From Desulfuromonadaceae bacterium (GTDB lineage Bacteria > Desulfobacterota > Desulfuromonadia > Desulfuromonadales > Geopsychrobacteraceae), in assembly GCA_016744555.1 (NCBI GenBank), contig JADGED010000115.1, positions 628 through 7,442 of the forward strand: a stretch of DNA of 6,815 nucleotides, in the 5' to 3' direction. Below, piece by piece: positions 1-5,001 of the stretch. The notes beneath the pieces are model-generated. The model was not told where the DNA came from, did no database searches, and saw nothing but the letters and a program-made list of their open reading frames with translations. The translations under genes were made by a program, and so were the position numbers. Positions within the stretch are counted from its first letter, which is position 1, and each line of letters begins with the position of its first letter.

Positions 1-1250
1 CTCCAGGGGTTGGTAAAACTTCAATCGGCAAAAGTATTGCGGGCACTTTAAAGCGTAAATTTTACCGCTTTTCGGTCGGTGGCATGCGTGATGAAGCCGA
101 GATTAAAGGACACCGCCGCACCTATATAGGGGCGATGCCGGGAAAAGCTATTCAAGCGATGAAGAGTGCCGGAACCGCTAATCCGGTATTAATGCTCGAC
201 GAAATTGACAAAATTGGGGCATCATTTCAAGGCGATCCAGCGTCAGCACTCCTCGAAGTTCTTGACCCAGAGCAAAATGGTACATTTAGAGACCATTACC
301 TAGACGTTCCATTTGACCTCTCCAATGTTATGTTTATTGCTACCGCCAACCAGATGGATACCATTCCGGCACCACTATTAGACCGGATGGAGGTTATCCG
401 GTTATCCGGTTATATTCTGGAAGAAAAGCTAGAAATAGCTCGACGCTTTTTGATTCCAAAAGCGTTAAAAAGTCACGGCATGACCAAGGATCAAGTTAGC
501 ATCAATAAAGCTGCCGTTGCTGCCATTGTTGAGCGCTATGCCAGAGAAGCTGGAGTCCGTGGACTAGAAAACAAAATCAAAAAAATTATGCGTAAGGCGG
601 CAATGGAATTTGCCGAGGGGCGGGAAGAAAAAGTTCGTGTAACAAAACATGACATTGAGAAATATTTGGGAAAACCGGTATTTGCCGAGGAAGAGTTACT
701 TAAAAATGTCCCAGGTGTTGTAACTGGACTAGCTTGGACACGAATGGGTGGAGCAACCTTACAAATAGAAGCCACAGCTATGAAAAGTAAAAGCAAAGGC
801 TTCAAACAAACCGGTCAACTTGGCAAAGTGATGGTCGAAAGCTCTGAAATTGCATATTCATATGTTATGGGGCACCTCGATACCTATAAAATTCCAGAAG
901 ATTATTTTGATAGCCATTTTATCCACCTGCACGTTCCTGCAGGGGCGACACCAAAAGATGGACCATCGGCAGGGGTAACTATGACCACGGCCCTACTATC
1001 GATGATTATGAACAAACCGGTCCGGCGCAAACTGGGAATGACGGGCGAACTTTCATTAACAGGTAGCGTGCTGCCAATCGGTGGAGTAAAAGAGAAAACA
1101 ATTGCCTCCAGGCGAGCAGGACTAAACACTTTGATCTTCCCGCACGAAAACAAAAGTGATTACGAAGATCTGGACGACTATCTCCGTGAAGGGATTGAAG
1201 TCCATTTTGTCAAAGAATATGCAGAAGTTTTTGCGCTAGCGTTTAAATAG
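1..1250 (+). CDS. lon: ATP-dependent Lon protease, C-terminal half (5' end outside window)
   Basis: Lon is a cytoplasmic AAA+ serine protease that unfolds and degrades damaged and regulatory proteins. The reading frame is open from position 3, where the first residues PGVGKT are the end of the Walker A motif, so the start codon lies upstream of the window. Counting that Pro as residue 1, I see Walker B (VLMLDEIDK, Asp66-Glu67), sensor 1 (FIATAN, about 110-116), the arginine finger in LLDRMEVI (Arg128), and sensor 2 (GVRGLEN, about 184-190). The protease domain holds the catalytic Ser322 in PKDGPSAG (codon 966-968) and the catalytic Lys363 in PIGGVKEK (codon 1089-1091), the Ser-Lys dyad of bacterial Lon. 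About 415 residues are visible. A full Lon is roughly 800, so the N-terminal substrate-binding and coiled-coil domains are off the edge. No frameshift or missing catalytic residue is seen. The identification is secure. Confidence 0.98.
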   Translation, partial: PGVGKTSIGKSIAGTLKRKFYRFSVGGMRDEAEIKGHRRTYIGAMPGKAIQAMKSAGTANPVLMLDEIDKIGASFQGDPASALLEVLDPEQNGTFRDHYLDVPFDLSNVMFIATANQMDTIPAPLLDRMEVIRLSGYILEEKLEIARRFLIPKALKSHGMTKDQVSINKAAVAAIVERYAREAGVRGLENKIKKIMRKAAMEFAEGREEKVRVTKHDIEKYLGKPVFAEEELLKNVPGVVTGLAWTRMGGATLQIEATAMKSKSKGFKQTGQLGKVMVESSEIAYSYVMGHLDTYKIPEDYFDSHFIHLHVPAGATPKDGPSAGVTMTTALLSMIMNKPVRRKLGMTGELSLTGSVLPIGGVKEKTIASRRAGLNTLIFPHENKSDYEDLDDYLREGIEVHFVKEYAEVFALAFK

Positions 1251-1326
1251 AAACCTTAAGCTAGAGAAATCTGCAGCAACTTAACGTTATTAACATATAT
1301 TTTATTCATAGATACAGGAGCAACAA

Positions 1327-1554
1327 ATGAACCCCGAAGAGATTAAAGCGGCTCTACTTGGCCTTTCCACCGAAGAAAAAAAAGCCTTTATCCTTGAGAC
1401 TCTACCCGATCTAACAAAAACAGTAATTAAAGAGCCGGGATTCATGATGCAACTGCTTCCAGTATTGCTCGGTATTCTCAAAGAGAGTGGCATGGATCTG
1501 CAGCAATTGCTGCAATTTGCTACCATGATGAGTGATCAGCAAAAGCAAGATTAG
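1327..1554 (+). CDS. hypothetical 75-aa helical protein between lon and trpS
   Basis: I do not recognise this protein. The ATG at 1327 follows an AGGAG ribosome-binding site (1316-1320) by 6 nt, which supports both the start and the reality of the gene. The product has 75 residues with no signal peptide, Cys or Trp. It has an N-terminal charged helix (NPEEIKAALLGLSTEEKKAF), a middle stretch (LPDLTKTVIKEPGF), then a Met/Leu-rich segment (about 39-69, QLLPVLLGILKESGMDLQQL followed by LQFATMM) and a polar Gln/Lys/Asp tail. The Leu-rich part is short and interrupted by charges, so it looks like an amphipathic packing helix rather than a membrane anchor. It starts 76 bp after lon with no clear terminator between, so read-through from lon is possible, and a hairpin follows 31 bp after its stop. 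Position alone does not justify calling it a Lon substrate, adaptor or regulator. Function unknown. Confidence 0.75.
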   Translation: MNPEEIKAALLGLSTEEKKAFILETLPDLTKTVIKEPGFMMQLLPVLLGILKESGMDLQQLLQFATMMSDQQKQD

Positions 1555-1585
1555 TATTTGCACCGCAAGTAAAATTGTTATCGAC

Positions 1586-1624
1586 AAAGCTGGGACTACG
1601 CCGCAAACGGGTAGTCCCAGCTTT
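1586..1624. terminator. Perfect 14-bp hairpin, probable terminator after the 75-aa gene
   Basis: Bases 1586-1599 are an exact inverted repeat of 1611-1624 (arms AAAGCTGGGACTAC and GTAGTCCCAGCTTT). The 11-base loop can itself pair as CCG (1601-1603) with CGG (1608-1610) around CAAA, leaving a bulged G at 1600. The structure is stable, lies 31 bp after the stop of the 75-aa gene and 77 bp before the trpS start, and has A's on one side and CTTT on the other, so it could act in both directions. The U-tract is short (three T's) and then broken by ACG, so an intrinsic terminator is likely but not certain. A structured RNA end or processing site is the alternative. Confidence 0.6.
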
Positions 1625-1671
1625 ACGAATAAAGTCACTTACACTGACACCACGTGTAAACACTTAAGTAC

Positions 1672-1684
1672 TGCTACCATAGCA
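1672..1684 (+). promoter_or_regulatory. Candidate extended -10 / small palindrome before trpS
   Basis: TGCTACCAT (1672-1680) fits an extended -10 (TGn plus a four-of-six TATAAT match). It would place transcription start near 1687, giving a leader of about 15 nt that just contains the trpS ribosome-binding site. The same bases form a palindrome, TGCTA-CCA-TAGCA. No convincing -35 is present 16-18 bp upstream. This is a weak candidate. Confidence 0.3.
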
Positions 1685-1688
1685 TTTT

Positions 1689-1692
1689 GGAG
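1689..1692 (+). promoter_or_regulatory. Ribosome-binding site that fixes the trpS start at 1702
   Basis: GGAG at 1689-1692 is 9 nt before the ATG at 1702. The longer reading frame opening at TTG 1687 would place this site inside its own coding sequence and has no other Shine-Dalgarno upstream, so the ATG is preferred. Confidence 0.8.
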
Positions 1693-1701
1693 TTAAAAGA
1701 C

Positions 1702-2667
1702 ATGCGCGTTTTATCAGGCATTCAACCATCCGGGTCCCTACATTTTGGCAATTTTTTTGGCATGATGCAAAAAATGATCAATCATCAAGAACAAGAAGAT
1801 CTGTTCTGCTTTATTGCCAATTATCACGCCATGACGAGTCTATCTGACGGCAAAGCTCTCGCCAAAGGAACTCTAGAAGCAGCAGCCAATTTTTTGGCAT
1901 TGGGGCTCGATCCAGAGAAAAGTACTTTTTGGGTACAGTCCGATGTTCCAGAGGTGCAAGAGCTAACTTGGATGCTGTCAAATTTCACCCCGATGGGATT
2001 ACTGGAACGTTGCCACAGCTATAAAGATAAAGTGACCCAGGGGATCAAACCTAATCACGGGCTATTCGCCTATCCCGTATTGATGGCGGCAGATATCCTC
2101 TTATTTCAAAGTGAACGGGTACCGGTAGGTAAAGATCAAAAGCAGCACCTAGAGGTGGCACGCGATATTGCAATCAAATACAACAACGAATATGGTGATG
2201 TTTTTACTTTGCCAGAGCCAGAAATTGATGACGATGTTGCCACCGTCCCCGGTCTAGATGGCCGCAAAATGAGCAAGAGTTATGGCAATACCATCGACTT
2301 GTTTTTAGAAGAAAAACCCCTACGCAAACAAATTATGCGTATTGTCACCGACCCAACTCCGGTTGAAGAAGCTAAAGACCCTGATAATTGTAATATCTTT
2401 CAGATCTACCGCCTCTTCCTCAACCCGCAAGAGATAGAAGATCTACGGCAGCGATACTTAACCCCAGGGCTGCGTTACGGTGATGTAAAGCAAGAGCTGT
2501 TTGAAACCGCTAGAGACTTCTTTGCGCCGTATACAGAAAAACGCCAAGAGATTTTAGCCGATAAAGATGGCTTACGCAAAATCCTGGCAAATGGTGCCGA
2601 CAAAGCTAGGTACATTGCCAATAAAACCTTGCGTAAAGCGCGAAAAAAAGGTGGCTTGATTTACTAA
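1702..2667 (+). CDS. trpS: tryptophanyl-tRNA synthetase
   Basis: TrpRS is a class Ic cytoplasmic aminoacyl-tRNA synthetase that activates tryptophan with ATP and charges tRNA-Trp. From the ATG at 1702 the protein has 321 residues, a normal length for bacterial TrpRS. It opens with MRVLSGIQPSGSLHFGN, where SLHFGN (12-17) is the HIGH-type ATP-binding motif with Phe in place of the more usual Ile or Leu. The MAADIL segment (about 128-133) contains the Asp that contacts the tryptophan amino group in studied family members. VGKDQKQHLEVARDIA (from about 142) is the typical helix, and KMSKS (189-193, in GRKMSKSYGN) is the second ATP-binding signature. The C-terminus is Lys/Arg-rich, ending KARKKGGLIY. 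The gene is probably its own transcription unit: a hairpin lies upstream and a bidirectional terminator begins 13 bp after its stop. I see no tryptophan-codon leader peptide or T-box upstream. Confidence 0.97.
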   Translation: MRVLSGIQPSGSLHFGNFFGMMQKMINHQEQEDLFCFIANYHAMTSLSDGKALAKGTLEAAANFLALGLDPEKSTFWVQSDVPEVQELTWMLSNFTPMGLLERCHSYKDKVTQGIKPNHGLFAYPVLMAADILLFQSERVPVGKDQKQHLEVARDIAIKYNNEYGDVFTLPEPEIDDDVATVPGLDGRKMSKSYGNTIDLFLEEKPLRKQIMRIVTDPTPVEEAKDPDNCNIFQIYRLFLNPQEIEDLRQRYLTPGLRYGDVKQELFETARDFFAPYTEKRQEILADKDGLRKILANGADKARYIANKTLRKARKKGGLIY

Positions 2668-2680
2668 AAAATGGCTTGAT

Positions 2681-2710
2681 CTGGACGGTCAAATATATTT
2701 GGCTGTCCAG
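2681..2710. terminator. Bidirectional hairpin terminator between trpS and the convergent 58-aa gene
   Basis: Bases 2681-2694 pair with 2697-2710: CTGGAC with GTCCAG at the base, then G.T, G-C and T.G, then CAAAT with ATTTG. The top one or two pairs must open to make a loop. On the plus strand it lies 13 bp after the trpS stop and is followed by TTTCT. On the minus strand it begins 3 bp after the stop of the 58-aa gene and is followed by ATCAAGCC and a run of T's (complement of the A-run at 2666-2671). Position and shape fit a shared terminator for two convergent genes. Confidence 0.7.
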
Positions 2711-2713
2711 TTT

Positions 2714-2890
2714 CTACTCCGCTTCATCACGGCTGAAAGTTACAAAAGCCATAGCTGGGCGGCGACTCGCTTCACGCGTAGCAAAATGGATATTTTCCAA
2801 CTGCCAGCCCTCAGCAGTCCAAGTATTGAGAATTTTTTCTAGACTTAAATCGTCCACTTGACTGGTTTCTACAACTTTGTATAGCAACAT
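2714..2890 (-). CDS. small conserved protein, DUF4177-like (58 aa)
   Basis: This short minus-strand gene runs from an ATG at 2890-2888 to a TAG at 2716-2714 and encodes 58 residues. An AAAAGG ribosome-binding site (complement of 2900-2905) lies 9 nt upstream. The protein reads MLLYKVVETSQVDDLSLEKI, then LNTWTAEGWQLENIHFATRE, then ASRRPAMAFVTFSRDEAE. The YKVVE opening followed by a leucine-rich helix and an AEGWQLENI strand is the layout of DUF4177-type small proteins (strand-helix-strand), and the REASRRPAMAFV tail (39-50) resembles small deltaproteobacterial proteins I recall. It has no signal peptide, no Cys and no catalytic motif, so a cytoplasmic binding role is plausible but unknown. It converges on trpS through a shared hairpin and diverges from the DUF2835 gene with 35 bp between start codons. 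The plus-strand frame across the same bases is a shadow. The gene call is strong; the family assignment is from memory. Confidence 0.8.
   Translation of the reverse strand: MLLYKVVETSQVDDLSLEKILNTWTAEGWQLENIHFATREASRRPAMAFVTFSRDEAE
2858..2885 (+). promoter_or_regulatory. Candidate promoter for the DUF2835 gene
   Basis: TTGACT (2858-2863, five of six to TTGACA) and TATAGC (2880-2885, four of six to TATAAT) are separated by 16 bp. Transcription would begin near 2892, about 34 nt before the ATG at 2926. The site lies within the 5' end of the divergent 58-aa gene, as the 35-bp gap almost requires. Confidence 0.35.
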
Positions 2891-2925
2891 AATTTATAAC
2901 CTTTTGGCACAACCAAACAAAAACG

Positions 2926-3162
2926 ATGATGATAGCCCGAAAACAACACTTTTATTTTAGTCTGCATATCAACCAACAAGATTTCCTGCGCTATTATCAG
3001 GGGACTGCTCGGTCGGTACGGGTAATATCTGAATGTGGTAAGCGTCTCAGCTTTCCAGCTAGTAGGCTCCGCCCATTTTTAACCCACAATGGTATTAGTG
3101 GTCGATTTCGTTTAACTACCGATAGTGGTAATCGCTTTGTTGAGATGTGTCAAACTAACTAG
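2926..3162 (+). CDS. DUF2835 family protein (78 aa)
   Basis: This is a small cytoplasmic protein of unknown function that I recognise as DUF2835. The signature is the aromatic opening HFYFSLHINQQDFLRYYQGT (8-27), then RSVRVISECGKRLSFPASRL (29-48), RPFLTHNGISGRFRLTTDSG (49-68) and NRFVEM (69-74). The core SFPASRLRPFLTHNGISGRF is typical: the family has a conserved FPA..LR.f.t..GI.G.F pattern. The full length matches the family's usual 70-80 residues. The start is ATG 2926 or the immediately following ATG 2929. Neither has a recognisable Shine-Dalgarno, unlike the neighbouring small gene. It is transcribed away from the 58-aa gene and towards the U32 hydroxylase gene, whose stop is only 10 bp beyond its own. 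I see no membrane segment or enzyme motif and cannot say what it does. Confidence 0.88.
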   Translation: MMIARKQHFYFSLHINQQDFLRYYQGTARSVRVISECGKRLSFPASRLRPFLTHNGISGRFRLTTDSGNRFVEMCQTN

Positions 3163-3172
3163 ACTCACCCAC

Positions 3173-4387
3173 TCATCCCAGTTTCAACCGCAACATATCC
3201 CCGGCTGCAGCCCAATCTGGAAGAGCGATACGCAATTGCGAATTAGGTTGCCCAGCAGGCAAAGATTCTCCCCGCAACGATAATATTTCATCAACCTTAA
3301 ACTTCTGTTGCCGCATCTGTGGACCAATCAATTCAATTTCATCGCCAAGCAAAAACCTATTCCGCCCCTCAACCCACAATCCTTCTTCATCCTCACGCAC
3401 AAACCCGACAAAATCGTGGGTCCGAATGTAATGTGTATCAGCAGCATGGATTTTGGCGTCCTCATTACCAAACAAAAACCCAGTATCATAAGGGCGATGA
3501 CTAACTTTCTCCAACTCTTCGCGCCAAGCTGGATCAATATCTGTAGGGTCAATACTTAAACGATCAATGGCATCACGGTAAACACGGGCAACAGCTGCTA
3601 CATAGTAAATACTTTTCATCCGCCCTTCGACTTTGAAGCTATCGACCCCAGCCGCCATCAATAAAGGTAATTGTTCAACCAAACAGAGGTCGCGGCTATT
3701 CATAATGTAGGTGCCACGTGAATCTTCTTCGATGGAAAAGCTCTCACCTGGTCGCATCTCTTCAGTCAAAGAGTAATTCCAACGACAAGGTTGGGCACAG
3801 TCTCCACGATTTGCACTGCGCCCTAGAAGCGCAGTAGAAAGGAGGCAGCGACCAGAATGGGCAACGCACATTGCGCCATGGACAAAACATTCGAGACCAA
3901 TGGTAGTATTACCAGCAAAGCTGGTGATATCATCCATGCTCAATTCACGAGCGAGGTTAATCCGATCAACCCCATTGTTACGCCAGAACTCAGCAGTTTG
4001 ATGATTACAACTGTTGCTTTGAGTGGATAGATGCACAGAGCGATCTGGGTCAACTTTGAGAATGCTTGCAAGAGCACCCGGGTCAGAAATAATATAGGCA
4101 TCTAAATCAAGAGGTTTTAGCTCTTCTAGCAATTGTTCTAGCTGGGTAAATTCTGCAGGTCGCAACGAAGCATTTAGGGTCAAATAGATAGCTACCCCAG
4201 CTTCAGAAGTTAACTGACGAGCAACACGCAACTGATCAATATCAAAGTTCCCTGCGTTGGCGCGCAAGCCAAAATCGGCGGTACCCAGATAAACCGCATC
4301 AGCACCAAAACGAATTGCAGTTTTTAATTTATGCATATCACCGGCGGGCAATAACAATTCAGCTTTTATATTTTTTTTGGCTGGCAT
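3173..4387 (-). CDS. trhP: U32 peptidase-like tRNA U34 hydroxylase (TrhP/YegQ/YrrO family)
   Basis: Proteins of this family were named peptidase U32, but characterised members (YegQ of E. coli, YrrN/YrrO of B. subtilis) are TrhP, which hydroxylates wobble uridine 34 of tRNAs using prephenate, the first step toward cmo5U or mo5U. The 404-residue protein begins a TIM-barrel-like domain with ELLLPAGDMHKLKTAIRFGADAVYLG (10-35). The U32 signature ECFVHGAMCVAHSGRCLLS spans 166-184. Four cysteines, Cys174, Cys181, Cys197 and Cys201 (the last two in GDCAQPCRW), are candidate Fe-S ligands. RGTYIMNSRDLC (224-235) and SFKVEGRMKS (250-259) are further family blocks, and a C-terminal beta domain follows. 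It lacks the roughly 50-residue insertion after CRW that I recall in E. coli YegQ, so it is closer to the shorter YrrO type. GGAGA (complement of 4395-4399) is 7 nt before the ATG, which fixes the start. The exact paralogue within U32 (TrhP versus RlhA or UbiU/V types) is inferred from these motifs. Confidence 0.88.
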   Translation of the reverse strand: MPAKKNIKAELLLPAGDMHKLKTAIRFGADAVYLGTADFGLRANAGNFDIDQLRVARQLTSEAGVAIYLTLNASLRPAEFTQLEQLLEELKPLDLDAYIISDPGALASILKVDPDRSVHLSTQSNSCNHQTAEFWRNNGVDRINLARELSMDDITSFAGNTTIGLECFVHGAMCVAHSGRCLLSTALLGRSANRGDCAQPCRWNYSLTEEMRPGESFSIEEDSRGTYIMNSRDLCLVEQLPLLMAAGVDSFKVEGRMKSIYYVAAVARVYRDAIDRLSIDPTDIDPAWREELEKVSHRPYDTGFLFGNEDAKIHAADTHYIRTHDFVGFVREDEEGLWVEGRNRFLLGDEIELIGPQMRQQKFKVDEILSLRGESLPAGQPNSQLRIALPDWAAAGDMLRLKLG

Positions 4388-4501
4388 TTATAGTTCTCCA
4401 CTAAGCTCATTCAACAAAAACAGCGAGAACCATAACATAAAGTTTTTTTTTGGACACTTCTGAATGGCATTATCGGCTAGCAAATCTTTCCCGAAGAAAA
4501 C

Positions 4502-4897
4502 TTATTGGTTACCATCAACCTCTACCTTTACTCTACGCCAGCCCTTAGCTTTCATACAGATGAGATAAAACCGACCTAAATCTGTTTGCTGCTGAAAAAA
4601 ACTATCATAATTGTGTCTGCGTAAATATTTTTGATAATCCTTATCTCGATAGGAGGGCACGTAAAAATAAACATTATCACGAGCATAAAATTCATTAAAA
4701 TAATCAATCTTTGCACCTTCAGCTTGTGCTAAATTTCGGCAAGCTTTCTTATCATATTGTAGTTGCCGCTTACTATTTTTATCTGGATGTTCCCAAGCCC
4801 AACGGCCTGAGTTAACACAACCGCAAAACGACAACAGCAACAAAGCCGTAAATAAATAGAAAAATTGCTTAAACCTACATAGATTTCTTCGTTTCAT
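4502..4897 (-). CDS. putative small lipoprotein (131 aa), function unknown
   Basis: The N-terminus has a basic region (MKRRNLCRFK), a hydrophobic core (FFYLFTALLLLSF) and FCGC, so Cys27 is the likely lipidated residue. The lipobox is slightly unusual, with Phe at -3 and Cys at -2. The mature part of about 105 residues begins GRWAWEHPDK, is rich in Tyr, Lys and Arg, and contains QYDKKACRNLAQAEG (47-61) and ICMKAKGWRRV (113-123). A D...C...A motif paired with a CM..KGW motif occurs in many small proteobacterial outer-membrane lipoproteins, and Cys53 and Cys114 could form a disulfide in the periplasm. I do not recognise a named family. The gene lies 114 bp upstream of the TrhP homologue on the same strand, so co-transcription is possible. 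There is no Shine-Dalgarno, and a -10 element abuts the start codon. No in-frame alternative start exists between the upstream stop and this ATG. Confidence 0.75.
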   Translation of the reverse strand: MKRRNLCRFKQFFYLFTALLLLSFCGCVNSGRWAWEHPDKNSKRQLQYDKKACRNLAQAEGAKIDYFNEFYARDNVYFYVPSYRDKDYQKYLRRHNYDSFFQQQTDLGRFYLICMKAKGWRRVKVEVDGNQ

Positions 4898-4913
4898 TGC
4901 TACATTATAGCAA
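4897..4913. repeat. Inverted repeat TTGCTA-N5-TAGCAA over the -10 and start codon
   Basis: TTGCTA (4897-4902) and TAGCAA (4908-4913) are exact inverted repeats around CATTA. The palindrome covers the -10 and the first base of the lipoprotein start codon, so a bound protein could block this promoter. A related TGCTA-N3-TAGCA palindrome lies just before the trpS ribosome-binding site. The arms are short, so chance is possible. Confidence 0.3.
4904..4912 (-). promoter_or_regulatory. Extended -10 promoter abutting the lipoprotein start
   Basis: On the minus strand the sequence TGCTATAAT (4912 down to 4904) is a consensus -10 with the TGn extension. If position 4904 is -7, +1 falls at 4897, the A of the lipoprotein ATG, which predicts a leaderless mRNA. 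No good -35 is seen 16-18 bp upstream, which an extended -10 can tolerate. Confidence 0.5.
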
Positions 4914-5001
4914 AGTATGGATTTTTAGCTTATACATTGTGGCAGGTAATTACTGTGGGGAGAAACTTTCCAGCCTAAGAATCTATGAAGATTTTACGAC
5001 A

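Noticed and set aside
536..1153. Minus-strand frames opposite lon (536-805 and 902-1153)
   Set aside because: They are shadows of the highly conserved Lon frame, without ribosome-binding sites or family resemblance.
1687..1701. TTG start for trpS giving five extra residues
   Set aside because: The only ribosome-binding site (GGAG, 1689-1692) would lie inside the coding region, and family TrpRS proteins begin close to the RVLSGIQPSG block.
1555..1701. Trp attenuator or T-box leader for trpS
   Set aside because: The 75-aa upstream gene has no Trp codons, no short Trp-rich leader frame is present, and no T-box sequence is recognisable. The hairpin fits better as the end of the upstream unit.
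2676..2861. 61-aa plus-strand frame downstream of trpS
   Set aside because: It is antisense to the 58-aa minus-strand gene, which has a ribosome-binding site and a recognisable conserved sequence. The plus-strand translation has neither.
3308..3559. Plus-strand frames within the U32 hydroxylase gene
   Set aside because: They overlap conserved codons of the real gene on the other strand and have no sensible protein composition.
4443..4451. Run of nine T's on the plus strand as a terminator tail
   Set aside because: No plus-strand gene ends upstream and no stem precedes it. On the minus strand, where the flanking genes lie, it is an A-run in the leader of the U32 gene.
4897..5001. 35-residue N-terminal extension of the EamA transporter from TTG 4897
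   Set aside because: The extension is not family-like, has no ribosome-binding site and overlaps the divergent lipoprotein start and promoter.
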